A DNA stretch of 64,000 bases, taken from assembly GCF_035503745.1 (NCBI RefSeq), contig NZ_DATJTC010000020.1:1-64000 (forward strand), read 5' to 3'. Shown here in pieces: positions 1-9,765 of this stretch; within the stretch, counting starts at the first letter, position 1; each line of letters begins with the position of its first letter. Below the pieces are notes generated by a model. That model made no database searches, was not told the DNA's origin, and was given only the letters and a program-made list of their open reading frames with translations. Both the position numbers and the translations under genes were made by a program. The DNA is from Dyella_B sp035503745. GTDB taxonomy: Bacteria; Pseudomonadota; Gammaproteobacteria; Xanthomonadales; Rhodanobacteraceae.

Positions 1-1
1 T

Positions 2-736
2 GCGGCGCGCGCGATGCAGATAACGCCGGTCAAGGTGTCGGGCGACCCTTTGAATTACCTCATCAAGGATCCTTCCAATACCCGCACGTCCCAGCCGCTT
101 TACGTCCAGAACGCCGAAGGCGGCCTCAAGCAGACGTCCAAGCAGGGCACTTACGATGGCAAGGGCGGGGTGAAGCTGGACGATGGCCTCAAGGGCGGGG
201 TGCGGCGCCCGTGGGAAAAAAGCACCACGCGGCACCCGTGGGCTGGCGGGGAACCGGGCGCATCGGGCAGCGAGGCCTCCACGTCAAGGAGTGCGCAAAT
301 CAGGCGAGTCCAAGCGCTAAAGGATCAGATGCACCGGCAGGTCGAGGAAAAGCTTGCCAAAAAGAATGAAGCGCAGGCGGAACTCCATTCTGCTGAGGCT
401 AAAGTATCAGCCAGCAGCGACGCAGTTAGCGGCGCAGAAATGTACAGAGAGCTTATGCGCGGGGAGATGCAGGATGCCGAGCGCAAAGTAGACACGGTGA
501 AACGTCATGGAAGTAGCAGCGAGGTGGCTGCCGCCGAGCAACGGTTTTACACGTGCACCGAGGCCTTCATTCAATCCCATCGTGCCTGGTGGAACGCCAA
601 GTTCGAGCACGCTAAGGTTGCATTTTCGCTAGGGACGGCGCGAGCAAAATCCCAGGGCGCCGATCGGGAGTATCGAGAAGCCTGTCAGGAGGAGCAGGCG
701 TTGGCGCAGCAGTTGACGAATCTGCAGGGAGGATAA
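2..736 (+). CDS. 3' part of an effector/toxin-like protein (5' end outside window)
   Basis: The reading frame is open to the left edge with no stop, so the first ATG at 14 is probably internal and this is the C-terminal part of a longer protein. Residues about 15-60 after that ATG carry a pattern (YL, DP/N, LY, GxL, TxK, GLKGG) that lines up by eye with the middle of the large effector-like protein at 5056-8442. Residues about 95-240 are rich in A, E, K, Q and R and look like a long helical or coiled-coil tail. There is no signal peptide and no cysteine-rich region. The gene converges on pilS, with 123 bp between the stops. I infer a second member of the same effector/toxin family. A standalone small protein starting at 14 cannot be excluded. 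Confidence 0.55.
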   Translation, partial: AARAMQITPVKVSGDPLNYLIKDPSNTRTSQPLYVQNAEGGLKQTSKQGTYDGKGGVKLDDGLKGGVRRPWEKSTTRHPWAGGEPGASGSEASTSRSAQIRRVQALKDQMHRQVEEKLAKKNEAQAELHSAEAKVSASSDAVSGAEMYRELMRGEMQDAERKVDTVKRHGSSSEVAAAEQRFYTCTEAFIQSHRAWWNAKFEHAKVAFSLGTARAKSQGADREYREACQEEQALAQQLTNLQGG

Positions 737-859
737 TCGCGCCAGTGATTACGTTATGCGCCGCACGTTGCCAGGGTGGCATCATGGGGCGCGTTCCGGC
801 GATGGCCGACGTAAGCAGGGCGGCACTGCGCCGGTACAACGGCGCAATGGCCGGATCCT

Positions 860-2464
860 TCAAACCGCCGGCTCGATGCGCGCCGGCGGCGTCAGCACCA
901 GCCGAAAGCAACTGCCGCCGCCGGCCACGCGCACGTATTCCAGCGCCGCCTGGTTTGCTTCGGCCATCTGCCGCGCCAGGTATAGGCCAAGCCCGGTGCC
1001 ATATTCGTGCGTGGTATAGAACGGCTCGAAAATCTGCGCCGCGACTTTCGGTGCGATGCCCGGCCCGCGATCGATCACTTCCAGAATCGGCACGCCATGT
1101 TCGCCGTGGCGCACCACCACCATCACGCGCGCGGGTTCGCCCGGCATGCGTCCATAGCGCAGCGCGTTCTGCACCAGGTTCCAGATCACCTGCTGAAGCT
1201 GTTGCGGATCGGCCACCGCCACCACCGGCGAGGCGCTGTTGTCGATCACACGCAGCGAATCGGCGCCAAGGTCGTTGCCCTGCTTGTATTCCTCGACGAA
1301 CGAATGCGACCAGTCGCCGAGATTGAGCGTTTCCGGACGCGAGCGTTCGCGCCGCGACAGCTGCAGGATGTTTTCGATGATTTCGTTGAGGCGGCTGCAA
1401 TGGTTGTTGATGATTTCCACCATGCGCAGGTCGGTGGCGTTCATGTCGGTCGATTCGGCCAACAGCTGCGCGGAATAGCGGATGGCCGCAAGTGGATTGC
1501 GGATTTCATGTGCGATCGACGCTGACAGGCGCCCCAGCGAACTGAGCGTCAGCTCCTCGGCGCGGCGCGACACCAGCGAGGTATCGTCCAGGAAGATCAG
1601 CACCAGCGAATCGTCGTTGGGGGCCAGGCGGCTGAAGCGCGGCACCACTTCGGGCATGCCATCGGCCAGTTGCGTGGCCGTTTCGTCCAGCTTGCCCGAG
1701 GTGATCCAGTGATACAGGCGGCGCGAAAGCTCCGGTGCGACGCGGCCCAGGTCGCGCTGGTCCGAAGAGGGGTTGCCCAGCAGCATCCACGCCGATTCGT
1801 TGATCTGGTGGATGCGGTTGGCGTCATCGACCAGCATCACGCCGGTTTTCATGCGCCGGATGATCAATTCGTTGACCTGCGACAGATTGACCAGGTCGAT
1901 GCTGCGCTGCTCGGCCAGCGCCTCGCTGGCGCGCAACTGGCGGCCGAGCACGTTGCACAGCACCACGATCGAGAAATAGGCCATGCCGAACAGGCCCGAT
2001 TCGAGCAGATCCCGATCGTCGGCCGAAGCCATGTGCGGCAGGGACAGCAGAGTGCGGCCCAACACGCCCAGCGTGGCCAGCGCGGCGAGAAACAGCGCCA
2101 GCCGCAGCGGCAACAGCAGTGCGCCCGCGGCCAGGTTGACCGCCAGCATCATCGCAATGCCGATGCGCGCGTCGTTCATGGCGGTGATCGCCAGCACCGC
2201 CGCGCCGATGTCCACCAATAGCGTGCCCAGGACCGCCAGCCAGCCCAGCGCGCGGGACATATGGTTGATCGACACCACCGCGATGGCGAACAGCAGGTAG
2301 ACCACCGCCACCAGGCGCGCCAGCCCGGCGCTGTCCAGGTGCGGCCAGCCCATCCCGGCCGGGGTGAAGGCCAGGCCCACGTACACCAGCGCCTGGGCCA
2401 GCCTGAAATAATTCAGGAACAACAATTCGTGGCGGGTCGTCGTGCTGTTGGGCGGGTCGGACAT
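860..2464 (-). CDS. pilS: Two-component sensor histidine kinase PilS
   Basis: A membrane sensor kinase of the PilS type, which with PilR controls type IV pilin transcription through sigma-54. The 534-residue protein has about six hydrophobic segments in its first ~180 residues, then a PAS-like stretch. The H-box ASIAHEIRNPLAAIRY has its phospho-acceptor at His319. The ATPase domain has an N-box (WNLVQNALRYG), G1 (DRGPGI) and G2 (GTGLGLYLARQM). The frame also opens at a GTG at 2491, but the ATG at 2464 gives the usual N-terminus before the first membrane segment. The gene is divergent from sucC, a neighbourhood seen in Xanthomonas. Unusually, no pilR follows: the next gene downstream is a convergent effector-like gene. 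Kinase identity is firm; the PilS assignment rests on architecture and context. Confidence 0.85.
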   Translation of the reverse strand: MSDPPNSTTTRHELLFLNYFRLAQALVYVGLAFTPAGMGWPHLDSAGLARLVAVVYLLFAIAVVSINHMSRALGWLAVLGTLLVDIGAAVLAITAMNDARIGIAMMLAVNLAAGALLLPLRLALFLAALATLGVLGRTLLSLPHMASADDRDLLESGLFGMAYFSIVVLCNVLGRQLRASEALAEQRSIDLVNLSQVNELIIRRMKTGVMLVDDANRIHQINESAWMLLGNPSSDQRDLGRVAPELSRRLYHWITSGKLDETATQLADGMPEVVPRFSRLAPNDDSLVLIFLDDTSLVSRRAEELTLSSLGRLSASIAHEIRNPLAAIRYSAQLLAESTDMNATDLRMVEIINNHCSRLNEIIENILQLSRRERSRPETLNLGDWSHSFVEEYKQGNDLGADSLRVIDNSASPVVAVADPQQLQQVIWNLVQNALRYGRMPGEPARVMVVVRHGEHGVPILEVIDRGPGIAPKVAAQIFEPFYTTHEYGTGLGLYLARQMAEANQAALEYVRVAGGGSCFRLVLTPPARIEPAV

Positions 2465-2822
2465 CACGCGGCTGGACACGGGTTGTGACACCTCGGCGGC
2501 AGGTTCGGACCAGTGTATCGACAGCGCCGGGCCTGTCTACGGCCCCCTTGGCCGGCTGGGGTGGGCGCTTGATCACAGGCCGGTTTGCGGCCCTTTTTCG
2601 CCCCCTTGGGGCACGGGTTCGGGGCGCGCCCCTTTCCATCGGGTCCGGCTGCTGCGAAAATACCGGGCCGTATTGCGCGGTTTTCGTCGTGTCTGGGCCC
2701 ATCCAGCCATGCGTGCGGCGCACTGCACGCCGGCAGTGCCGTATCACCGCCGTTCGTTCGTCCCCGCCTGTGCCGTTGCCATCGCGCAGGCTCGATCTTT
2801 CCCCATTCACTCGAGGTATCGA
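2465..2822. other. Intergenic region between divergent pilS and sucC
   Basis: This 358-bp stretch must hold the pilS and sucC promoters. It is GC-rich with runs of C and G. I found no convincing -35/-10 pair, and the open frames crossing it look like shadows. The clearest signal is the GAGG ribosome-binding site at 2813-2816, six bases before the sucC ATG. Confidence 0.5.
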
Positions 2823-3983
2823 ATGAATTTCCACGAGTACCAGGCTAAAGAGCTGTTCGCGCAGTACGGCATCGCCGTGCCGCCGGGCAAAGTCGCCAAT
2901 TCCCCCGACGCCGCCGTCGATGCCGCCAAGCACCTGGGCGGCTCGCAGTGGATGGTCAAGGCCCAGATCCACGCAGGCGGTCGCGGCAAGGCCGGTGGCG
3001 TCAAGTTCTGCAAGAGCCTGGATGACGTGCATGCCGCCGCCAAGGGCATGCTTGGCAAGAACATGGAAACCTACCAGTCCGCCGGCCGTGCGCTGCCGGT
3101 GAACCTGGTGCTGGTGACCGATGCCACCAACATCGCCAAGGAACTGTACCTGTCGATCCTGGTCGACCGCGACAGCAAGGCCATCACCTTCATCGCCTCC
3201 AAGCACGGCGGCGTGGACATCGAACAGGTGGCCAGGGAAACGCCGGACGACATCCACACCATCGTGGTGGATTTCATCGAAGGCCTGCAGCCCTACCAGT
3301 GCCGCCAGCTTGGCTTCGCGATGGACCTCAATGCCAAGCAGGTCGCGCAGCTGACCAAGATCATGCTGGGCCTGTACAAGCTGTTCAACGAGAAAGACCT
3401 CTCGCTGGTCGAACTCAACCCGCTGGCCATCCTCGAAGACGGCAACCTCGCCGCGCTCGACGGCAAGGTCAACTCCGACGACAACGCCGAGTTCCGCCAC
3501 GCGGACCTGGCCAAGATGCGCGACCTCACGCAGGAAGACGCTGCCGAAGCCGCGGCCGTGCAGCACAACCTCAACTACGTGACGATGGACGGCAACATCG
3601 GTTGCATGGTCAACGGCGCGGGCCTGGCGATGGCCACCATGGACGTGATCAAGCTGGCGGGCGGCGAACCGGCCAACTTCCTCGACGTCGGCGGCGGCGC
3701 CACCAAGGAGCGCGTCACCGAGGCGTTCAAGCTGATTCTTTCCTCGGACAAGGTGCGCGCCATTCTGGTGAACATCTTCGGCGGCATCGTGCGCTGCGAC
3801 CTGATCGCCGAGGGCATCATCGCCGCGGTCAAGGAAGTGGGCCTGAAGATTCCGGTGGTGGTGCGCCTGCAGGGCACCAACGTGGAGAAGGGCCGCGAAC
3901 TGCTGGCCAACTCCGGCCTGGCGATCACGCCGGCCGACGATCTCAACGACGCGGCGAAGAAAGCCGTGGCTGCCGCGAAGTGA
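2823..3983 (+). CDS. sucC: Succinyl-CoA synthetase (ADP-forming) subunit beta
   Basis: The beta subunit of the TCA-cycle enzyme that converts succinyl-CoA, ADP and phosphate to succinate, CoA and ATP. At 386 residues it has the usual length. It opens with MNFHEYQAKELFAQYGI, the standard start of the ATP-grasp domain. Typical blocks follow: KAQIHAGGRGKAGGVK (nucleotide site), VELNPLAI, NGAGLAMATMD and NIFGGIVRCD (C-terminal CoA-ligase domain). The start is fixed by that N-terminus and by a GAGG site six bases upstream, although the frame is open much further 5'. sucD begins 14 bp after the stop, so the two form an operon that ends at the hairpin at 4897-4926. Confidence 0.97.
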   Translation: MNFHEYQAKELFAQYGIAVPPGKVANSPDAAVDAAKHLGGSQWMVKAQIHAGGRGKAGGVKFCKSLDDVHAAAKGMLGKNMETYQSAGRALPVNLVLVTDATNIAKELYLSILVDRDSKAITFIASKHGGVDIEQVARETPDDIHTIVVDFIEGLQPYQCRQLGFAMDLNAKQVAQLTKIMLGLYKLFNEKDLSLVELNPLAILEDGNLAALDGKVNSDDNAEFRHADLAKMRDLTQEDAAEAAAVQHNLNYVTMDGNIGCMVNGAGLAMATMDVIKLAGGEPANFLDVGGGATKERVTEAFKLILSSDKVRAILVNIFGGIVRCDLIAEGIIAAVKEVGLKIPVVVRLQGTNVEKGRELLANSGLAITPADDLNDAAKKAVAAAK

Positions 3984-3997
3984 GGAGCGAGTAAACC

Positions 3998-4873
<876 letters not shown>

Positions 4874-4896
4874 GCCCGTCGCCGCAAGCGATTGGC

Positions 4897-4926
4897 AAAA
4901 GGGCCGCGGCGACGCGGCCCTTTTTT
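4897..4926 (+). terminator. Rho-independent terminator of sucCD
   Basis: A perfect 12-bp stem (AAAAGGGCCGCG / CGCGGCCCTTTT) around a GCGA loop, ending in six Ts, 24 bp after the sucD stop. The A-rich left arm means it could also work for leftward transcripts, such as a frameshift-restored gene ending at 4986. Confidence 0.9.
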
Positions 4927-4985
4927 CATGCGCGGCCCGGGTGTCGATTCATGCTTGGCTATTTATCGGATGGATGCGGCCCAAT

Positions 4986-5105
4986 TCAATGAGAGGCTTG
5001 CGGGTTCATGGGATGGACTGGAATCAAGTAAAGGCCTGCCAGCGAACCATCGTACTCATCGAACTTCACTATTGCTTGGATGTGCGGCGCGTCGATGCGA
5101 GGGGA
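4986..5105 (-). pseudogene. Out-of-frame end of the second C-terminal repeat
   Basis: A separate minus-strand frame reads IDAPHIQAIVKFDEYDG and then SLAGLYLIPVHPMNPQASH, ending in TGA at 4986. This matches the end of the first repeat (DAPHVVARMTFDRHDG, SLARLYLIPFRPSKPSASH) almost position for position. Counting codons between shared anchors gives one extra base in the second copy, close to the G4 run at 5101-5104. Either the gene carries a recent frameshift or the assembly has a one-base error here. Confidence 0.7.
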
Positions 5106-8100
5106 GGTCACCGATGGGGATGGTAATGCGGTCAATGCGAGTGATTCTCGGGTAAACATAGAACGATCGGCCGCTCTGCGCATGGGTGGCCTTGATCATG
5201 AAAGGATCCATTGAACCTGCAGTGCCAGTCATTTCGGTTCGATAACCTTGCTGCTGCAACAGCAATTGGACTACTTCAGTCGCATAGACCGTGTTTTCGC
5301 GCGCTCTTTGTGGAAATTCGCCATTGGCGGAACGGTGTGGGAGTCGCCCTGACGTAAAGCGAGCAAACATGTGAAGAATGTCGGTGGATATCAATTCCCT
5401 GGCGTGAGCCATCGCCGTGTTGCGCAATGCGGCGTCCAGAATGGGAAGCTGACCGATGGAAGTGACATGCCATGAGGCCGGGGCGGGGTTTTGTCGCAAC
5501 GCGGCTGCGCCGGCTGCCGGGGTATTTATGGGATGGACATGACCCGTTAAATGAGAGGCTGACGGCTTTGATGGACGGAACGGGATCAAGTAAAGGCGTG
5601 CCAGGGAACCATCGTGGCGGTCGAACGTCATTCTTGCCACGACGTGGGGCGCGTCGTTGAGGTTGGAATTTACCGTCGGGATCACAATTTTGTTAATGGA
5701 GGTCATTCGCGGGTGAACATAGAACGATTGGCCGCTCCGCCGATCGGTGGCCTTGATCATGAACGCACTCCTTGGACTTGAATTGCCAGTCATTTCGGTC
5801 CGGTAGCCTTGCTGCTGCAGCAGCGATTCGACTACTTGGGCGCCATAGGCCGTATTTTTGCCTGGCTGTGCCGAAAACGTGCCATTGGGTGAACGGTACG
5901 GGAGCTGTCCTGAAGTAAAGTCAGCAAACTTATGAAGCCCGGCGATGGCTCGCTCATCGCCGGGGTAAGACATTTGCCCGCGGCGCCATGCGGCTTCCAA
6001 AAGAGGAAGCTGGCCGATGGAGGTGACATGCCATGAGGCCGGGGCGGGGTATGCTCGCGCCGTGGCTTCGCCGGCTACCGTTTGCAATGGGTGTTGCGGT
6101 CGTTGAGGCGCGGCAGACGATGAGCGAGCGGGATGGATTGCCGCCGGCCTGCCGCTGGCGCCGGGGAGCGCTTGTTGATAGGTGAGGCTGGCCGCCCACG
6201 TCGGATGCCGCGAACCCCAGGACGGCGTGGCCGATGCACGAGGCCCGAAAGTTTGCGAAGAGCTTCCCGCTTGCGAGGAAGTCTGCGCAGGGTTCCCTTG
6301 TGCATGGTTTGCCTGGGGATGGAGTACTTCTGGCCGATGGAGTTGCTGCGTGACCGGGGCGGGGTGGTCAACTGTGCGTGCGTCGAATGTGCCTTGAGCC
6401 TGCGACGTAAGTTGATCGTAGATGGCAATGATTTCGTCCAGGTCTTCATCCAAACTGCGCTCAGGCTGCGGCGATGGGCGCGGGGCACCGGCTCCCGTCG
6501 GTGCCTGGTCGTTCCGGTCCATGCCGCCCTTGGTCCCCAGGATTTTTCCACCGGTTCGGACATGCTTGCCGGTTCCGGTCAGATGGCCGCTCGGGTCGAG
6601 CGTATACAGTTCGCGCGGGCGGTTTGGATCGGCGTTGCGATAGGCCAAATAGGTGGTCGAATCATCCGGCAGCGTTACTGCCGTCATGCCATCGGGGATG
6701 TGTTTGCCGCCAGTGCTGTCGTCGGATTTAACAGATGCGTGCGCGCGATCGGGCGATAAAGTTTGTGCCACACGTGCAGGGGCGTTTGGTTTGGCTTGCA
6801 CCTTTTCCAGCATCTTGGGTGCGCCCGCCAGCGCACTCTGCATTACGCCATTGATGACATCGTCGGCCCAGCGAGCCTTGCTGCGAGTTTCCTCATCCAG
6901 CCCGATACCCATGTTGGTCGCGCCACTCGCCAGATCGGTGCCCATCGCCAGCGTACTGAGTACCCGCGCACCTTGACCGGCCATGGACAAGGGCATCAGT
7001 GCGGCACTCATGACGGTGCTGGCGATGTTCAGATATTTCATGACGCTCCGCTCGGTGACATCCTTGTCGGATGTGACCTGCGTGCTGGCGTCTTGATAGC
7101 TGCGGTCTTTGACTTGCTGAGCCAGGCTGTCGAAGGGATCGCCGTTCCTGGGCAGCAGTGCAATCTCCGCGCCGGGATCCCACACCCCTTTGTGCCACAG
7201 CAGATTTTTCGGTGCGTAAGCCTGCGGATACGCCGCGATGCCGGCGAGTGCGCTCTCCACGCCGCTGCGGGAAAACAGATTGCTGGTGCCGTCCTGGCGA
7301 TCGTAGGCGGAAAAGTGCGCGGCAAATGCCGCCCGCTTCGCCGGATCTTTCATCTCCCCGGCCAGCCAGCCGTGGAGCTGATCGGCGGTATCGAAGCCAT
7401 GCAGGGGGTGCTCTTCGCCCGGTACATAAAGCAGGATACGGCCCGTAGCTTTGTCGTGGGCATACAGCACGTCGGTCGCGGCGTAGCCATGGATGCTCAA
7501 CAGCCCGCGTTCCACCTCGGGGACGGCGGACGGTTTGAGCCATTGTGCCGCCAGGTTCTTGTCCTGGGGCTTCAAGTCGCCCGGTTCGGCGTTCGCCACG
7601 GGAGCGGAAGGAATGAACTGGCTGGCAGCGGCAAAAAACGACACGCGCGCCTGTTGCGCGTAAGTCTTTTCGTGTTCGCTCCAGAAGGTATCCAACTGCG
7701 TGCTGACAACCTTGGAAGGGTCGTTCTTCCATACCATCGACCGGAAGTCCTTGGGATCGATTGGCAGTTGCGTTGCGGCACTGTAGCGAGCGTCGTCGCC
7801 GTCTTTGTAGATGCCTTCGTGGGTGTAGGTGTAATCGGCCTGCTCATCGTGGCCGTGCACCCAGTAACGATCGATCAGATCGCCCACGCCACGGGGCGTT
7901 TTGATCGGCAGGTTCGCCGTGATCTGGATGTCGGGGCCGCCGGGCCGATACGGAACCAGCGTATTGCCCGCTTTCCCGACATCGGCCTCCTGGGTGTTGT
8001 TCATCGCTGCGGCCGTCAACAACGATTCCTTGCGCACGACTTGACCCGGATAAGGCCCCTGATCCGGCTTGCCGCCGGTGTTGTAGTTCAAGCTCACCAA

Positions 8101-8442
8101 ATAGGTGTGGTCAGGGTCGATGTCTTGCCCGTGTTGCTTGAAGGTTTGCCTTATCCAGTGCGACAGCGAGGCTTCGGGCGTGGGCGAGGCAGGTGTGTGG
8201 CCCAGTTCATGGATGCGTTGAGTGATGGAATCGGGCGCGGCGGCCTGTTGCCCAAGGGGATGCATCGGTATGGATTGCTTGGGCTTATCGACCGCCGGTG
8301 CGCCGCCGAAAGGCGATGTTTGATGGAATACGTCCGGTCCTGCCGATCTAGGTTGCGCCTGGCTCGATGAGGACGTTTTGTCGCCGTCGGCGGAGACGTT
8401 GCGATAGTCGTCCGCGCGGGAGGTGGGCGGGATGGCGTTCAT
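5056..8442 (-). CDS. Large effector/toxin-like protein (DUF6543-type) with C-terminal repeats; apparent frameshift near 5100
   Basis: A 1128-residue protein of unknown activity. I use the ATG at 8442 rather than the TTG three codons earlier; neither has a clear ribosome-binding site. Residues 1-75 are rich in S, P and Q, as in secreted effectors. Residues about 75-460 resemble the DUF6543 / dermonecrotic-toxin N-terminal region (blocks such as HGYAATDVLYAHDKATGRIL and FSAYDRQDGTSNLFSRSGVE). A hydrophobic stretch follows at about 470-520, then a P/Q/S-rich linker at about 600-795. The end holds two tandem copies, from about 798 and 985, each opening PAPASWHVTSIGQLP. The second copy loses homology after ITIPIGDLPS because the frame shifts; its missing end is encoded in another frame down to 4986. 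Export by a type III or other secretion system is inference. Confidence 0.7.
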   Translation of the reverse strand: MNAIPPTSRADDYRNVSADGDKTSSSSQAQPRSAGPDVFHQTSPFGGAPAVDKPKQSIPMHPLGQQAAAPDSITQRIHELGHTPASPTPEASLSHWIRQTFKQHGQDIDPDHTYLVSLNYNTGGKPDQGPYPGQVVRKESLLTAAAMNNTQEADVGKAGNTLVPYRPGGPDIQITANLPIKTPRGVGDLIDRYWVHGHDEQADYTYTHEGIYKDGDDARYSAATQLPIDPKDFRSMVWKNDPSKVVSTQLDTFWSEHEKTYAQQARVSFFAAASQFIPSAPVANAEPGDLKPQDKNLAAQWLKPSAVPEVERGLLSIHGYAATDVLYAHDKATGRILLYVPGEEHPLHGFDTADQLHGWLAGEMKDPAKRAAFAAHFSAYDRQDGTSNLFSRSGVESALAGIAAYPQAYAPKNLLWHKGVWDPGAEIALLPRNGDPFDSLAQQVKDRSYQDASTQVTSDKDVTERSVMKYLNIASTVMSAALMPLSMAGQGARVLSTLAMGTDLASGATNMGIGLDEETRSKARWADDVINGVMQSALAGAPKMLEKVQAKPNAPARVAQTLSPDRAHASVKSDDSTGGKHIPDGMTAVTLPDDSTTYLAYRNADPNRPRELYTLDPSGHLTGTGKHVRTGGKILGTKGGMDRNDQAPTGAGAPRPSPQPERSLDEDLDEIIAIYDQLTSQAQGTFDARTVDHPAPVTQQLHRPEVLHPQANHAQGNPAQTSSQAGSSSQTFGPRASATPSWGSRHPTWAASLTYQQALPGASGRPAAIHPARSSSAAPQRPQHPLQTVAGEATARAYPAPASWHVTSIGQLPLLEAAWRRGQMSYPGDERAIAGLHKFADFTSGQLPYRSPNGTFSAQPGKNTAYGAQVVESLLQQQGYRTEMTGNSSPRSAFMIKATDRRSGQSFYVHPRMTSINKIVIPTVNSNLNDAPHVVARMTFDRHDGSLARLYLIPFRPSKPSASHLTGHVHPINTPAAGAAALRQNPAPASWHVTSIGQLPILDAALRNTAMAHARELISTDILHMFARFTSGRLPHRSANGEFPQRARENTVYATEVVQLLLQQQGYRTEMTGTAGSMDPFMIKATHAQSGRSFYVYPRITRIDRITIPIGDLPSHRRAAHPSNSEVR

Positions 8443-8793
8443 GGCATGCAATCGCGACTTGGGTATGGCGACCCTACGCGTGGGTGGCCGGCAACTGGCT
8501 GTATCGCGTTATCGGATCAAATGTAGGCAAGTATGAGATGGCTCATGGCATGACGCCGGATGTGGCGGCCCATCGTCATGGCAACGATGCCTTGATCGAC
8601 AGGCGTGCTTGCGCCGACCTCGTATGGACGTCCATGCGCGCCGGACCGCGGCACGCCTGCGACCGTGTCAATGAAAAGTGAAAACGTGCGCCGGCAGCCG
8701 CCTGGCATGGCCGTCATTGAATGGAAATCGACAAACACGACATTTCGTGCCAGCGTTAAGCTCCACGCATAGCCGCACTGGGGGGTGCTTCGC
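8443..8793. other. Divergent intergenic region, effector-like gene / decarboxylase-like gene
   Basis: 351 bp between two divergent genes. No ORF here looks real. I searched for a direct pair of TTCGC motifs (a plant-inducible-promoter type box) reading towards the effector-like gene and saw none. The GGGGG run at 8781-8785 is the probable ribosome-binding site of the gene starting at 8794. No other element was recognised. Confidence 0.4.
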
Positions 8794-9765
8794 ATGGCTT
8801 CACGTCCGTTGTTCCTCTATCCGCCGGGCTCGCCGTTGATGCACCCGCCGCTCGCGCTGGACAAGGCGCGCCTGTACGGCTTCTGGGTGGCCGGCGATCT
8901 GGCCAAGCTGCAGGCAAGTGTCGATCGCACGCTCAACGCATGCAGCCGCGGCGAACTGCACTTCACCGTCTTGACGCATTACGTGCTGCTGAGCTTCGCC
9001 CAGATCAGCCACGCGCACAGCGCCTATCCCGAAGACATCGTCAAAGGATGGGGCGTGGAGGTCGACATCGTCACCTGGGTGATGGTGGGTGCGACCAGGC
9101 CCGGCGACATATGGCCGTCCTTTTACGCCTATCCGCTGCACATCTGGGTCGATGACTGCATGGCGTTGATCAACGGCCGCGAGTTGTACGGCTATCCGAA
9201 ATACGAATGCCTGTACGCGATGCCTGGCCCCGATCAACTGCCCACGACCTTCCGTCTTGCCGCGAAAGGTTTCCAACCGTATTCGCCGGAGACAGAACTG
9301 GCGATGCATCCGTTGATCGACCTCGATGCGCAGCCGGGCCTGAAGGACGAGCCGACGCAGGACGTCAACGTGTGGCGCGAAGGACTGATCGAGTGCATGC
9401 ACAGGACGCCCGGTTTCTGGGATACGCATCCTGGCTGGCGCAGAACGTTCGACGAATGGTTCAATTTTTTCCCCGGGGTAAGCCAGGTGTTTCTAAAGCA
9501 GTTTCCGGACGGCAGCGGCCAGCGCGCGGTGTATCAGGCCATTGTGGCCGCACCGGCGAAGGTGAAGGACATTCGCGGGCTGTCCTTGCTGACCGGGGAA
9601 TACGACCTGCGCCTGCACGCCTTTGACAGCTTTCCGCTCGATCGCACGCTGGGCTGGAACATCGGTACGCAACCGGCGCATTGCGGTTTTCGCATCGATT
9701 TCGATTTCAACGTCGAGGACGGCGTTGAGCTGGTCAACAATTCCATCATCGCGGGAGAAGCTTGA
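8794..9765 (+). CDS. Acetoacetate decarboxylase-like protein
   Basis: A 323-residue protein of the acetoacetate-decarboxylase-like fold. The key stretch INGRELYGYPKYEC matches the family active-site segment (GRE-x-x-G-F/Y-P-K). Lys136 sits where the Schiff-base lysine is in true decarboxylases, but the second lysine, which tunes its pKa, is tyrosine. It may therefore be a decarboxylase on another substrate, or a family member with different chemistry. The ATG at 8794 is chosen over the GTG at 8785 because a GGGGG run sits eight bases upstream. The stop overlaps the start of the FAD oxidoreductase by one base, so the two are translationally coupled and likely share a pathway. Substrate unknown. 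Confidence 0.75.
   Translation: MASRPLFLYPPGSPLMHPPLALDKARLYGFWVAGDLAKLQASVDRTLNACSRGELHFTVLTHYVLLSFAQISHAHSAYPEDIVKGWGVEVDIVTWVMVGATRPGDIWPSFYAYPLHIWVDDCMALINGRELYGYPKYECLYAMPGPDQLPTTFRLAAKGFQPYSPETELAMHPLIDLDAQPGLKDEPTQDVNVWREGLIECMHRTPGFWDTHPGWRRTFDEWFNFFPGVSQVFLKQFPDGSGQRAVYQAIVAAPAKVKDIRGLSLLTGEYDLRLHAFDSFPLDRTLGWNIGTQPAHCGFRIDFDFNVEDGVELVNNSIIAGEA

Noticed and set aside
1824..3566. 580-codon minus-strand frame spanning pilS and sucC
   Set aside because: It overlaps two well-recognised genes and has no family features.
8443..8793. Plant-inducible-promoter (TTCGC pair) box before the effector-like gene
   Set aside because: No direct TTCGC pair with the required spacing reads towards that gene.
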